DNA from: Lentimicrobiaceae bacterium
Lineage (GTDB): Bacteria; Bacteroidota; Bacteroidia; Bacteroidales; Lentimicrobiaceae
NCBI GenBank assembly: GCA_020636745.1
Contig: JACJXH010000002.1
Location: forward strand, 372,001-436,000
DNA length: 64,000 nt
Reading direction: 5' to 3'
The first letter of the stretch is position 1; the number at the start of each line of letters is the position of its first letter. Below the pieces are notes generated by a model. That model was not told the DNA's origin, made no database searches, and was given only the letters and a program-made list of their open reading frames with translations. Below are positions 24,597 through 33,230 of this stretch, piece by piece. The position numbers and the translations under genes were made by a program.

Positions 24597-25943
24597 ATGA
24601 AAAAGAAATATCTGATTTTAGGCGCAACCATCATTAATGAAGGGCATGCTTTTAAAGGCAGTGTTTTAATCAACAATGGCCTTATCAGCATGATTATGCC
24701 CGGCGAATTTTCGGGTATGGATGGTGTAGAGATTATTGATGGGGAAGGGAAATGGCTGTTGCCTGGAGTGATTGATGATCAGGTGCATTTCCGTGATCCG
24801 GGGCTTACCCACAAGGGCGATATTTATACCGAAAGCCGCGCCGCTGTAGCAGGTGGAGTTACCTCTTATATGGAAATGCCCAACACTGTCCCCAATACCC
24901 TCACCCAGCTGCTACTCGAAGAGAAATATCGCATGGCTTCAGAAAAGTCACTTGCCAATTTCTCATTTTATATGGGTGCTTCGAATGACAACCTGAGTGA
25001 AATTTTAAATACAGACCCTCTGACTGTATGCGGCATAAAAGTTTTTATGGGTGCCTCTACGGGAAATATGCTGGTTGATAACCCCGAAACCCTTGAAAAT
25101 ATTTTCAAATTTGCGCCTACTCTTGTAGCTGTGCATTGTGAGGATGAAGAAACCATCAGAACTAATACTAAAGCCGCTATCAACAAATACGGGGAAACTA
25201 TCCCTTTTTCGGCCCACCCCGAAATTAGAAGCAGTGAAGCTTGCTACAAATCAAGCTCGCTTGCTGTAAAACTGGCGAAGAAATACAATACCCGCCTGCA
25301 TATCCTGCATCTTTCAACCGCATCTGAACTTGATTTGTTGTCTCGCAGCCAGGCTAATGCTGATAAAAGAATTACAGCCGAGGTTTGCGTACATCATTTG
25401 TGGTTTTCGGATAATGATTACGATAAACTTGGCCCTAAAATTAAATGGAATCCTTCAATAAAGGCTGTTTCAGACAGGGAAGCACTTCGCAATGCTTTGC
25501 TTGATGGTCGCCTGGATGTGGTAGCAACTGACCATGCCCCGCATACTGGCGAAGAAAAATCCAGGCCTTATTCCTCATGTCCGTCAGGCGGGCCGCTTGT
25601 GCAGCATTCTCTGGCAGCCATGCTCGAATTATGTCACAGCAATCAGCTTTCGCCTGCTATGGTGGTTGAAAAAATGTGTCATGCGCCGGCCCGTATTTTC
25701 AGCATCGATCGCCGGGGCTTTATCAGACAAGGGTATCATGCCGATCTCGTATTGGTTGACCCGAATGCTCCCTGGACTGTTAGACCTGAGAATATTCTCT
25801 ATAAATGTGGCTGGTCTCCTTTTGAAGGACAGACTTTTCATTCAAAAATTACACATACCTTTGTGGGCGGTCACCTGGCCTGGCACAACGGTGTTTTTGA
25901 TGAAAGTGAAACAGGTTGCAGGTTGCTATTTAACAGACAATAA
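24597..25943 (+). CDS. pyrC: Dihydroorotase
   Basis: Interconverts carbamoyl-aspartate and dihydroorotate in pyrimidine synthesis, in the cytosol. 448 residues, an amidohydrolase TIM barrel. Recognisable motifs: GVIDDQVHFRDPGLTHKGD, EMPNTVPN, the carbamylated-lysine region GIKVFMGASTGNM, VAVHCEDEE (metal His), LHILHLSTASEL (metal His) and VATDHAPHTGEEK (catalytic Asp). The usual metal-binding HxH of strand 1 reads QVH here, with Gln in place of the first His. The same QVHFR form is, to my recollection, characteristic of Bacteroidota dihydroorotases, so this is a lineage trait and not a mutation. It is downstream of the GT2 gene and 21 bp before the MORN-type lipoprotein start. Confidence 0.93.
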   Translation: MKKKYLILGATIINEGHAFKGSVLINNGLISMIMPGEFSGMDGVEIIDGEGKWLLPGVIDDQVHFRDPGLTHKGDIYTESRAAVAGGVTSYMEMPNTVPNTLTQLLLEEKYRMASEKSLANFSFYMGASNDNLSEILNTDPLTVCGIKVFMGASTGNMLVDNPETLENIFKFAPTLVAVHCEDEETIRTNTKAAINKYGETIPFSAHPEIRSSEACYKSSSLAVKLAKKYNTRLHILHLSTASELDLLSRSQANADKRITAEVCVHHLWFSDNDYDKLGPKIKWNPSIKAVSDREALRNALLDGRLDVVATDHAPHTGEEKSRPYSSCPSGGPLVQHSLAAMLELCHSNQLSPAMVVEKMCHAPARIFSIDRRGFIRQGYHADLVLVDPNAPWTVRPENILYKCGWSPFEGQTFHSKITHTFVGGHLAWHNGVFDESETGCRLLFNRQ

Positions 25944-25964
25944 ATCAAAAACTTGCAAAAAACT

Positions 25965-26402
25965 ATGCGCCGTTTGCTGATGATTGCACTCAGTATTACT
26001 ATGTTTACTGCCTGCCAACGTACCCATGTAAAAAAGGAACTTTATGAGGATGGAACCCTTAAATCGGAGAAAACCTATGAAAAGGTTAACGGTAAAGAGG
26101 TTCTGGTAAAGGAAGTGGATTATCACCTCAATGGTCAGAAATATATGGAAGGGGGGTATGTAAATGAACTGCGTGAAGGATACTGGGCTTCCTGGTATAA
26201 AAGTGGGTCGCTCTGGAGTGAAGGCGAATTTAAAGCCGGTGAAAGCAACGGTAAACGCACTGTTTATTTCGAAAATGGGAAAATCTATTATACCGGTTAT
26301 TTTAATATGGGTAAACGATCAGGCACCTGGACATTTTTTGATGAGGATGGGGAAAAGATAAACGAGATTGTTTATGACAGTATTCCCCAGGTCAAAAAAT
26401 AG
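25965..26402 (+). CDS. MORN-repeat (YwqK-like) lipoprotein
   Basis: A 146-residue lipoprotein from the ATG at 25965; a TTG four codons upstream is possible but less likely. The signal MRRLLMIALSITMFTAC has a lipobox-like FTAC. The remainder consists of MORN-type repeats (YEDGTLKSEKTYE, YHLNGQKYMEGGYVN, GYWASWYKSGSLWSEGEFKAG, GKRTVYFENGKIYYTG, GTWTFFDEDG), each with the Y/W-x-x-G-x-x pattern of YwqK-like proteins. Some databases label these as antitoxin-like, but no toxin is nearby and the label should not be taken as a function. It begins 21 bp after pyrC, probably on the same transcript. Confidence 0.8.
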   Translation: MRRLLMIALSITMFTACQRTHVKKELYEDGTLKSEKTYEKVNGKEVLVKEVDYHLNGQKYMEGGYVNELREGYWASWYKSGSLWSEGEFKAGESNGKRTVYFENGKIYYTGYFNMGKRSGTWTFFDEDGEKINEIVYDSIPQVKK

Positions 26403-26625
26403 CTTACTTTTTGATGGTTTTCTGAAATTAACCTCATTTTGACCATTCTTTACGTATTGCTGAAAACTGTTCTCCTGTAGATTTCAAATGTAGCAGGTGG
26501 GGTGTTTACGTGGTGTCTTGTCAAAAGAGATTTCATGACCGAAATGAAATTCTAAGTGGGTTTACAAATGAGTTCTTCAGTTTTTTTTCGATTAAGAGAA
26601 TTTTAAAACAGAAAATACAGTTTGT

Positions 26626-27102
26626 ATGAAAACGGCAATTATTTATCGCTCACATCACGGAACAACTGAAAAAGTGGCCTATATGCTAAGTGAAGCATTA
26701 GGGAAGGACAGCACTGATTTGTTCAATCTTAAGTTAAACGAAAAGGCAGATTTGAATAAGTATGATCAGATAATAATCGGGGGTTCTATTCATGCCGGCA
26801 ATATTCAAAAACGTGTAAAGGAATTTTGCAACAGCAACCTGGATGTGCTTTTAAAAAAGCCGTTAGGCCTTTTCCTAAGTTGTATGGAAGAAGAGAAAGC
26901 CCGTGAGCAGTTTGACCTTGCCTTTCCTGAAGTGCTGCGAAATCATGCCAAAAGTTGCAAACTTACTGGCGGAGAGTTTAATTTTGAGCGAATGAATTTC
27001 ATTGAAAAACTATTGGTGAAAAAAATTGCAGGAGTAACGGATTCTGTTTCAAAAATTGATGAATCCAAAGTGTTTGAGATGGTTGAGGAGATGTCTGCCT
27101 GA
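26626..27102 (+). CDS. Flavodoxin-domain protein (HemG-like)
   Basis: A 158-residue single-domain flavodoxin. The FMN phosphate loop is IYRSHHGTTEKVA (pattern S/T-x-H-G-T-T-x-K), followed by IIIGGSIHAGNIQKRVKEF, the motif shared with menaquinone-dependent protoporphyrinogen oxidase HemG (GxSIRYGH-like). LGLFLSCMEEEKAREQF is the second FMN loop. A HemG role in haem synthesis is possible, but many Bacteroidota flavodoxins of this type are unassigned. It stands alone, with 223 bp of gene-free sequence before it and a strong terminator after it. Confidence 0.8.
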   Translation: MKTAIIYRSHHGTTEKVAYMLSEALGKDSTDLFNLKLNEKADLNKYDQIIIGGSIHAGNIQKRVKEFCNSNLDVLLKKPLGLFLSCMEEEKAREQFDLAFPEVLRNHAKSCKLTGGEFNFERMNFIEKLLVKKIAGVTDSVSKIDESKVFEMVEEMSA

Positions 27103-27195
27103 AACAGGAATCTGATGTTTACAATTCATGGGTTTGATTCTTCACTTCCTGTAGCTAAATAAGTGAGGTTTGAAGTTTTTTTTGAAACCAGAGAT

Positions 27196-27237
27196 AAAAA
27201 AGAGGCGCTGATTACTAACAATCAGCGCCTCTTTTTT
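27196..27237. terminator. Bidirectional intrinsic terminator
   Basis: A perfect 18-bp stem: AAAAAAGAGGCGCTGATT (27196-27213) pairs with AATCAGCGCCTCTTTTTT (27220-27237) over a 6-nt loop, with T-runs in both directions. It sits between the convergent flavodoxin and coiled-coil lipoprotein genes. Confidence 0.92.
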
Positions 27238-27273
27238 GAATATAAATGATGTTTTAACCCATTGAAATTCAAA

Positions 27274-28131
27274 TTAATCAACAATAATTACCAGATATTT
27301 TGATGCAGACCAGAATTCTTTGGGATTCACGATTACAATGCTATCCACCGCTTTCTCGCCGTAAATTTTATAGGATTGAGAAGGATGTGTGGTGATTATT
27401 TGTGCTTTTTTCTTTAGCACCGGAATTGATTTAAGTCTGGTGATGTCAACTCTGGTAAAGTAGTCGCGATTGAAGTCTTCTTTCAGTTTTTTGTTGCGTC
27501 CTATTCCCGCAAAACCACCTTCCACGGTAATGATTTTTTGTTCAACCAGCTCTTTTTTATTGCCAATAACAAAATAAGCAGTGTTTAAAGCATCTGTTTG
27601 TTCATTAATGGTTTGTGATTTCGACTGGCTTTCAGCAGCCAGATTTTCAACATTTGAGGTCAGAATTTCAATCTGAATGTTCATTTTCTCCAATTGTTCG
27701 CGAAGCTGTGCAATCTGCCCATCCTTTTCTTCAATCTGGCGTGACATGCGTTCAATCATTTGTTCCAGTGCTGTTACTTTGGCATTTGATTTACGCAATT
27801 TGGATTTCAGTTCAGCAATAGTTTGTTTGTTCTTTTGCAACATTTCATAAATCAGATTGATGTCGCGGTTTATTTGCTCTTTCTGATCAGGCTCTAGTTC
27901 TCCGTCAGTTGCTGTACTTTTGGTAATCAGCATTTCAGCCTGCTTTATGGAGTCGAGGTTTGCCTGAATGGAATTAAACGACTCCAGATAATCCAGAATT
28001 GTGGTATCTTTTGTAAAACCCAGTGTCAGCAGGCTGTCATAGCGGGCCTGCAGTGATTCAAATTCCTTTTTTTTACCGTTGCAGGCAAACAGGAATGGCA
28101 TTATTAAAGCAATGAAAATCAGTTTTTTCAT
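27274..28131 (-). CDS. Coiled-coil lipoprotein, function unknown
   Basis: A 285-residue predicted lipoprotein. The signal MKKLIFIALIMPFLFAC ends in a good lipobox (FLFAC, Cys at 17). Residues about 20-185 are heptad-rich, with the strongest coiled coil around 95-185 (LKSKLRKSNAKVTALEQMIE ... KDGQIAQLREQLEKMNIQI). The C-terminal 100 residues form a conserved-looking globular part (VEGGFAGIGRNKKLKEDFNRDY ... IVIVNPKEFWSASKYLVIIVD). I recognise the general type as a Bacteroidota conserved hypothetical lipoprotein but know no assigned function. It is monocistronic: its own promoter box upstream and a shared terminator downstream. Confidence 0.8.
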   Translation of the reverse strand: MKKLIFIALIMPFLFACNGKKKEFESLQARYDSLLTLGFTKDTTILDYLESFNSIQANLDSIKQAEMLITKSTATDGELEPDQKEQINRDINLIYEMLQKNKQTIAELKSKLRKSNAKVTALEQMIERMSRQIEEKDGQIAQLREQLEKMNIQIEILTSNVENLAAESQSKSQTINEQTDALNTAYFVIGNKKELVEQKIITVEGGFAGIGRNKKLKEDFNRDYFTRVDITRLKSIPVLKKKAQIITTHPSQSYKIYGEKAVDSIVIVNPKEFWSASKYLVIIVD

Positions 28132-28160
28132 ATTGCGCGTTTTTTTGTTTTTTGGATGTG

Positions 28161-28168
28161 CAAAGTTA
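28161..28168 (-). promoter_or_regulatory. Predicted -7 box for the coiled-coil lipoprotein
   Basis: TAACTTTG on the minus strand is an exact TAnnTTTG match, about 30 bp upstream of the ATG at 28131. No convincing -33 element. Confidence 0.4.
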
Positions 28169-28231
28169 CAACAAAAACATGCTTTGTAATCTCAATGGCA
28201 GCACATTTACGCATTTAATATTTGAGCTTTA

Positions 28232-30652
28232 TTAATAGAGATTTTTTACAATTTCGATGCTCTCTCCTTTCATCGGGCATGTGACTTTTATCTCAAGTAA
28301 CTTATTGTTTTCGTCCCATTTCCAGGACTTGGGACTGGTGTATGAGTTGTTTATTTTTACACCTGCTGGCTTACCAGCCAGATTGTGCACCAAAAGCGTA
28401 ATTTCGTTGTCAGATTGGTTTAATTGTTTGCTCATTCTGTTTTTTTGAATCAGAAACCTGAGCGTGTTGCCGGTTGATGTTGCAGTAAAATTCATCATCT
28501 CATAATTACCCTTTTCAAAGGCTTGGGGAGTTTCTCCATTGTCATTATATAATTTGTATCTGCTTTCGGCAACTAAACTGTCGGCATAATAATGCAAATC
28601 AAAGGTTTTGAGCGAATAATTTTTAGTGTTTTCTGCTTTTTGTAACATTGGAATAAACGACCCGCCCTTTACAAACACAGGAATATTGTCAATGGTTAAT
28701 GGAAAGGTAATTTCTTGTCCGCCCGGGTATATATTTCCTGTATAGAAATCGGTCCATGATGTTCCTTCCGGCAAGTAAATATTTTGTGTTTTTACGCCGG
28801 GTTCTTTTACTGGTGACACAAGGAATGCATCGCCCCACATATAGGCTTTGTCGTATGTCAGCAACTTCTGGTTTTGGGTTTCATTAAAGAAAAGCGGAAT
28901 CATCAATGGTTTTCCGGTACGGCTGTTTTCAAAAGCCATATTATAAATGTAAGGTATCAGTTTATACCTGAGTTCAATTGATTTTTTAACGAGGTTTTTA
29001 GTGATTTCATTTTGGAAAACGGGCTCAGCGGGGATATGTTCCTGTGCATGAGGACGATATATGGGTTGAAATACTCCATATTGAAGCCATCGGGTATAAA
29101 GTTCGTTGTTCATGGTGTCGCCTCCGGCAAAACCTCCGAGGTCTGAATGCATATAGGCAAGCCCCTGCATTCCCATTTGCAGTGATATTTCAGGTTGAGG
29201 AACAAGTCCTCCCCAGCTACGGCTAACATCTCCGGTCCATGGTATCATTCCATACCTTTGTGAACCAGCATAACCAGCACGCATCAGAATAAAGGGCCTT
29301 TGCTGGGGGAAATCCTTTTGATATCCTTCGTAAATCAGTCTGGCCCATTCGTGTCCGTATGAGTTATGCAATTCGTCAGCAGAGCCTGCAATGTGTTGTA
29401 ATGCTGATGGATGTACTTCCGGTTCACCTAAATCGCCCCACCATCCGCCAATACCCTGGCTGGTAAACTTTTTATAAATATCCCAAAACCATGTTCTGGC
29501 TTTAGGATCGTAAATGTCGATAAGTCCGGTATTGCCAAAGTAGAAGTCATAAGTGTAAGGGTTGCCTTTTCCGTCGGTGGCCAGTACTTTGTTGTCAACA
29601 GCCTCCTGCCAGCGGTTGGATGTTGTGAGAATAAAAGGCTCTGTAACCAGTATTGTTTTCACACCCTTCTTTTTGAATCGCTCTATCATTTTTTCAGGCC
29701 TTGGGAAACTATCTCTATACCAGTCAAGATTACCCATGGTGCCCTTAATTTCTTTGCCAAACCAATAAATATCTATTATTACAGCATCAAGTGGAATTCC
29801 ATCTTTAAAGAATTTTTTAACTGTTGATTCAGTTTCAGCCTGCGAATGATATCCAAATCGACTGCTGAAATTGCCGAACGCCCAACGGGGAGGCAATGGC
29901 TGTCTGCCTGTCAGACCAGTATATTGGTCAACCAGGTCATACCAGTTGTCGGCTGCAATCACATAGTAGTTTGGCGTACCACCAACTGTTTCATAAGTAA
30001 TTTCGTTTTTGCTTTTGCTGTCTAAATCAAGGTATCCGGCGCTGGCATTGTCGAATAGTACTGCATATTGTTTTGACGACAAGAATAGTGGCAATGTGTA
30101 GTTCATTAAAGGTGAATGTGTTTCATATCCGTAATGAGCGCGGTTGTATAACTGTAGCCGGTTTCCGCGACGATTCATTCCAAGTACTCTGGCTCCTCCG
30201 CCGTAAAGAATCTCATCTTTGTCAATCGAAAAATTAATCAACTGCAAAGTGTCTGTTGGTATAAAGCCTTGATTTTCGGAAATTAACAACCTTTCTTTAA
30301 AGTAATAAGCGATTTTAAAGGGTGATTTGGTGATTTTAATCGTGAGTCCTTTTGAGCCTATATCAATAAGATTACCTTCTTCAATAAATGTGAAATCAAC
30401 TTTGTTAATTTTCTCTTCAACAGCAAAAGAAAAATTATGTGTTGCCTGTCCTGCCGGATAAAAAGTAACATGAACAATCTTGTCACTTTGCGGTGCAATA
30501 AAATATTTGCCATCGCTTACTTCAAGTTCAAGCTTATCGCCCAGCACTTTAATGCTCTTAAACTGTCGGTCAGTTTGTTGCGCATGCGCAGCTAACGACA
30601 GGAATAACAGTGTTAGCAGTGCTAAAAAATGGCTGTAGAGTTTCGATTTCAT
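28232..30652 (-). CDS. Secreted GH31 family alpha-glucosidase
   Basis: Glycoside hydrolase family 31, a retaining exo-alpha-glucosidase or xylosidase. From the ATG at 30652 it is 806 residues with the signal peptide MKSKLYSHFLALLTLLFLSLAAHA. Earlier in-frame ATGs at 30661 and 30790 would bury the signal, and the latter would overlap the upstream gene. Layout: N-terminal galactose-mutarotase-like sandwich (to about 235), TIM barrel with WWGDLGEPE (nucleophile Asp407) and WTGDVSRSW (acid/base Asp475), then C-terminal beta domains including a DUF5110-like part. The -1/+1 segment DIYWFGKEIKG is also GH31-like. It follows the PfkB kinase gene by 103 bp and is probably cotranscribed, suggesting uptake and phosphorylation of the released sugar. 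Confidence 0.92.
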   Translation of the reverse strand: MKSKLYSHFLALLTLLFLSLAAHAQQTDRQFKSIKVLGDKLELEVSDGKYFIAPQSDKIVHVTFYPAGQATHNFSFAVEEKINKVDFTFIEEGNLIDIGSKGLTIKITKSPFKIAYYFKERLLISENQGFIPTDTLQLINFSIDKDEILYGGGARVLGMNRRGNRLQLYNRAHYGYETHSPLMNYTLPLFLSSKQYAVLFDNASAGYLDLDSKSKNEITYETVGGTPNYYVIAADNWYDLVDQYTGLTGRQPLPPRWAFGNFSSRFGYHSQAETESTVKKFFKDGIPLDAVIIDIYWFGKEIKGTMGNLDWYRDSFPRPEKMIERFKKKGVKTILVTEPFILTTSNRWQEAVDNKVLATDGKGNPYTYDFYFGNTGLIDIYDPKARTWFWDIYKKFTSQGIGGWWGDLGEPEVHPSALQHIAGSADELHNSYGHEWARLIYEGYQKDFPQQRPFILMRAGYAGSQRYGMIPWTGDVSRSWGGLVPQPEISLQMGMQGLAYMHSDLGGFAGGDTMNNELYTRWLQYGVFQPIYRPHAQEHIPAEPVFQNEITKNLVKKSIELRYKLIPYIYNMAFENSRTGKPLMIPLFFNETQNQKLLTYDKAYMWGDAFLVSPVKEPGVKTQNIYLPEGTSWTDFYTGNIYPGGQEITFPLTIDNIPVFVKGGSFIPMLQKAENTKNYSLKTFDLHYYADSLVAESRYKLYNDNGETPQAFEKGNYEMMNFTATSTGNTLRFLIQKNRMSKQLNQSDNEITLLVHNLAGKPAGVKINNSYTSPKSWKWDENNKLLEIKVTCPMKGESIEIVKNLY

Positions 30653-30755
30653 GTTGATCATCCGGTTAATGATTGAAGTTATAAAATTAGTGATTTCTGC
30701 TGAGTCTTTTTTTTGCCAGATATATTGAGTCAGTGGTTTGAAAATGAGGCGTCTA

Positions 30756-31649
30756 CTATTTTGAGAAATGCTTGTTGAACAAATTTTCAAGCAGTGATGT
30801 GCTAAGTTCCGGATGAAAAAGCTGATCGGAATTCACGCAAAGAGCTCCGGCAATACTTCCCATCTGCATGCATTTGTGCATGGAATATCCATTAGAAAAT
30901 CCGTATAAAAAACCGCTGAAATAGGCATCGCCGGCCCCGTTACTGTCAATGAGATTAAAATCTGTGAGTGCTTCTGCTTCATACCAATGTCCGTCTTTGG
31001 TCAAACCGGTTGAACCTTTTTTCCCATGTGTTACTACAACCAGCTCCTTTCCTTCATCAATCATTTTTTGCATGAAAGGCCGGTAATCCGGAAGGTTGTC
31101 AGAGCTCATCAGAACATAATCACTGTATTTGACAAAGTCTTTATGCCATGGATTTTTACCGTCGTAGTCATGCAGGTCTGTCCACACGGGTTTGCCGGAA
31201 GCTTTAACCATTGGCAGAATTTTTTTTGTATATCCACTCAGGTTGATGACAATAAAATCAGCCGCATTTATAAAGGGATGAAACTGCTGATAGCTTAAAG
31301 GAGGTTCTTCTGCAATATTATTTGTAAATATTGAGATTCTTTCTCCGGCAGCATTCATCAAATTAGTATGGCGCTCAGTGCCACCCCGGAAATTGTCAAA
31401 TTGAAAATGCAGATTCGGTTTGTTCAATGATTCAATTGCTTTTTTCCCAAAACTGTCATCCCCAATTAAAGCATGCAAATAAACGTCAAATCCCAGCCGG
31501 CTTAGGTTTAGTGCTTTTCCGCTTCCGGTCGATCCAATGGTTTCATTAAACCGGCACTCATGTATGGTCTGGGGAACAGGAGCGGGAAATTCAGGAAGAT
31601 AAATAATGCTGTCAATAGATACGCCTCCAGCAACAAATACATTTTTCAT
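30756..31649 (-). CDS. PfkB-family carbohydrate kinase
   Basis: ATP-dependent sugar kinase of the ribokinase/fructokinase family, 297 residues from the ATG at 31649. An in-frame ATG at 31679 adds ten non-homologous residues. N-terminus FVAGGVSIDSIIYLP, glycine pair GSTGSGKALNLSRLG (substrate loop), and the PfkB signature 2 DSNGAGDAYFSGF with the catalytic Asp; the usual DTTGAGD reads DSNGAGD. VVVTHGKKGS precedes it as the ATP-binding strand. Cytosolic. Its substrate is not predictable beyond a sugar or nucleoside; the neighbouring GH31 gene favours a hexose. Confidence 0.87.
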   Translation of the reverse strand: MKNVFVAGGVSIDSIIYLPEFPAPVPQTIHECRFNETIGSTGSGKALNLSRLGFDVYLHALIGDDSFGKKAIESLNKPNLHFQFDNFRGGTERHTNLMNAAGERISIFTNNIAEEPPLSYQQFHPFINAADFIVINLSGYTKKILPMVKASGKPVWTDLHDYDGKNPWHKDFVKYSDYVLMSSDNLPDYRPFMQKMIDEGKELVVVTHGKKGSTGLTKDGHWYEAEALTDFNLIDSNGAGDAYFSGFLYGFSNGYSMHKCMQMGSIAGALCVNSDQLFHPELSTSLLENLFNKHFSK

Positions 31650-31691
31650 AGGGGTTAATTGGTTAATATTTCCGGACAAAGGTTGTCAATG

Positions 31692-31699
31692 CAAATTTA
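31692..31699 (-). promoter_or_regulatory. Predicted -7 box for the PfkB/GH31 pair
   Basis: TAAATTTG on the minus strand matches TAnnTTTG, implying a leader of about 35 nt to the ATG at 31649. No good -33 element was seen. Confidence 0.35.
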
Positions 31700-31773
31700 A
31701 GTGAATTACCTCATTTTTATAAATGCTTGTTTTTGCGCATGAAGTTCTGAGCATTCATTTATCCGATTAAGCT

Positions 31774-31781
31774 TACATTTG
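31774..31781 (+). promoter_or_regulatory. Predicted -7 box for the RlmI-like gene
   Basis: TACATTTG matches TAnnTTTG, only 16 bp before the ATG at 31798. A very short leader would result. Confidence 0.33.
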
Positions 31782-31797
31782 CTGAAAATTTAAGTTT

Positions 31798-32985
31798 ATG
31801 CAGATTTCGGGTAAGATCATTCTCAGCAAGGGCCGTGATGAGGCTGTCAAACGTTTTCATCCCTGGGTTTTTTCAGGGGCTATACATCATGTTGATGGTA
31901 CGCCTGAAGATGGTGATATTGTTGAAGTTTATGATATTGCAGGAAATTATCTGGCAACTGGTCATGCTTGCACCGGTTCTATTGCTGTGAAAGTTTTTCA
32001 CTTTGGGCCTCATAAACCTGATGGTAATTTTTTAAAGAACAAATTGTTGCAATGCCTTCAGCTACGGCGCGATATTGGTTTTACCAACAATGCCCAAAGT
32101 AATGCTTACCGGCTGGTGTTTAGCGAAGGTGATGGATTGCCTGGTCTGATAATTGATTTTTATAATGGAGTTGCGGTCATTCAGGCACATAGTACGGGAA
32201 TGTATTTAATGCGCAATGCATTATCGGATGCACTCAAAGAGATTTATGGACCGGAGTTAAAAGCAGTTTATGATAAAAGTGCTGAAGCATTGGGTAAATC
32301 AGGCGGTTTGTCACAGGGTGATGGTTTTTTATTCAAAAGCTCAGAATCTGTGGAAATCCTTGAAAATGGTCATAAGTTTCTGATTGATTTTGTACAAGGT
32401 CAGAAAACAGGCTATTTTCTCGACCAAAGAGATAATCGCGCTTTGTTAGGCTCTTATGCAAAAGGTAAAAAAGTCCTGAATGCATTCTGTTATACAGGAG
32501 GTTTCTCGGTTTATGCTTTGGCTGCCGGTGCAAAAATGGTTGTTTCGCTTGATAGTTCCCGCAAGGCAATGGATACGCTGGAAGAAAACCTGCGCATGAA
32601 TGGATTTGATAAATCCCGGCATGAGAGTGTTGTTGCGGATGCCAAAGTGTATTTAAGTACTATGCCTGATGATTTTGACCTGATTGTGCTCGATCCACCT
32701 GCGTTTGCTAAACGGCATGCCGACCGGCATAAGGCCCTGCAGGGATATCGATATATCAATGCCGCTGCTTTAAGTAAAATTAAAGCCGGAGGACTTCTTT
32801 TTACTTTTTCATGCTCACAGGCAATGGATCGTGAAATGTTTGTTTCAATGGTTATGTCGGCTGCGCTTGAAGCCAAACGGAATGTACGCATTCTTCATCA
32901 TATGGGACATTCAGCTGACCATCCGGTAAGTGTGTTTCATCCCGAAGGCGAATACTTGAAAGGCTTGGTGTTGAGTATTGGCTAG
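31798..32985 (+). CDS. Class I rRNA (cytosine-C5) methyltransferase, RlmI-like
   Basis: SAM-dependent methyltransferase of the RlmI group (E. coli RlmI makes m5C1962 in 23S rRNA). 395 residues. The N-terminal PUA RNA-binding domain (about 1-80: RFHPWVFSGAIHHVDG) is followed by a linker with RLVFSEGDGLPGLIIDFY, and a Rossmann fold with VLNAFCYTGGFSVYALAAGA (motif I), VSLDSSRKAM, LIVLDPPAFAK (motif IV) and FSCSQAM (catalytic Cys region). Complete and typical in length. It stands alone, divergent from the PfkB gene with 148 bp between starts. Confidence 0.92.
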   Translation: MQISGKIILSKGRDEAVKRFHPWVFSGAIHHVDGTPEDGDIVEVYDIAGNYLATGHACTGSIAVKVFHFGPHKPDGNFLKNKLLQCLQLRRDIGFTNNAQSNAYRLVFSEGDGLPGLIIDFYNGVAVIQAHSTGMYLMRNALSDALKEIYGPELKAVYDKSAEALGKSGGLSQGDGFLFKSSESVEILENGHKFLIDFVQGQKTGYFLDQRDNRALLGSYAKGKKVLNAFCYTGGFSVYALAAGAKMVVSLDSSRKAMDTLEENLRMNGFDKSRHESVVADAKVYLSTMPDDFDLIVLDPPAFAKRHADRHKALQGYRYINAAALSKIKAGGLLFTFSCSQAMDREMFVSMVMSAALEAKRNVRILHHMGHSADHPVSVFHPEGEYLKGLVLSIG

Positions 32986-33170
32986 CATTGATTTTAATAG
33001 GATCATTTTACTGATTTCATTATTTGTAAGCTAATAGTGATAGCAACATTACTATGCCAGGCCATTTTCCATTTATTGTCCGATGGCGCACACTTCGTTT
33101 TCAAATCCGGTCAGCTTTATTCACTTCGTTAAGTTTAATTAGCACAAAATCAGGCTTATGCAATTTGGCA

Positions 33171-33178
33171 TAGTTTTG
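33171..33178 (+). promoter_or_regulatory. Predicted -7 box for the DUF5916 gene
   Basis: TAGTTTTG matches TAnnTTTG, about 52 bp upstream of the ATG at 33231. Nothing else is evident in the 245-bp gap. Confidence 0.38.
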
Positions 33179-33230
33179 TGTAACAAACGGTTAAATATCC
33201 TGTCTTAAAGAGGTATTAAACTTTTTGCCG

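Noticed and set aside
25965..26402. Toxin-antitoxin module suggested by the YwqK-type label
   Set aside because: No toxin gene adjacent; the protein is a MORN-repeat lipoprotein behind pyrC.
30653..30790. Upstream in-frame ATG (30790) for the GH31 gene, overlapping the PfkB gene
   Set aside because: It would put 46 residues before a clear signal peptide and overlap the preceding coding region. ATG at 30652 is preferred.
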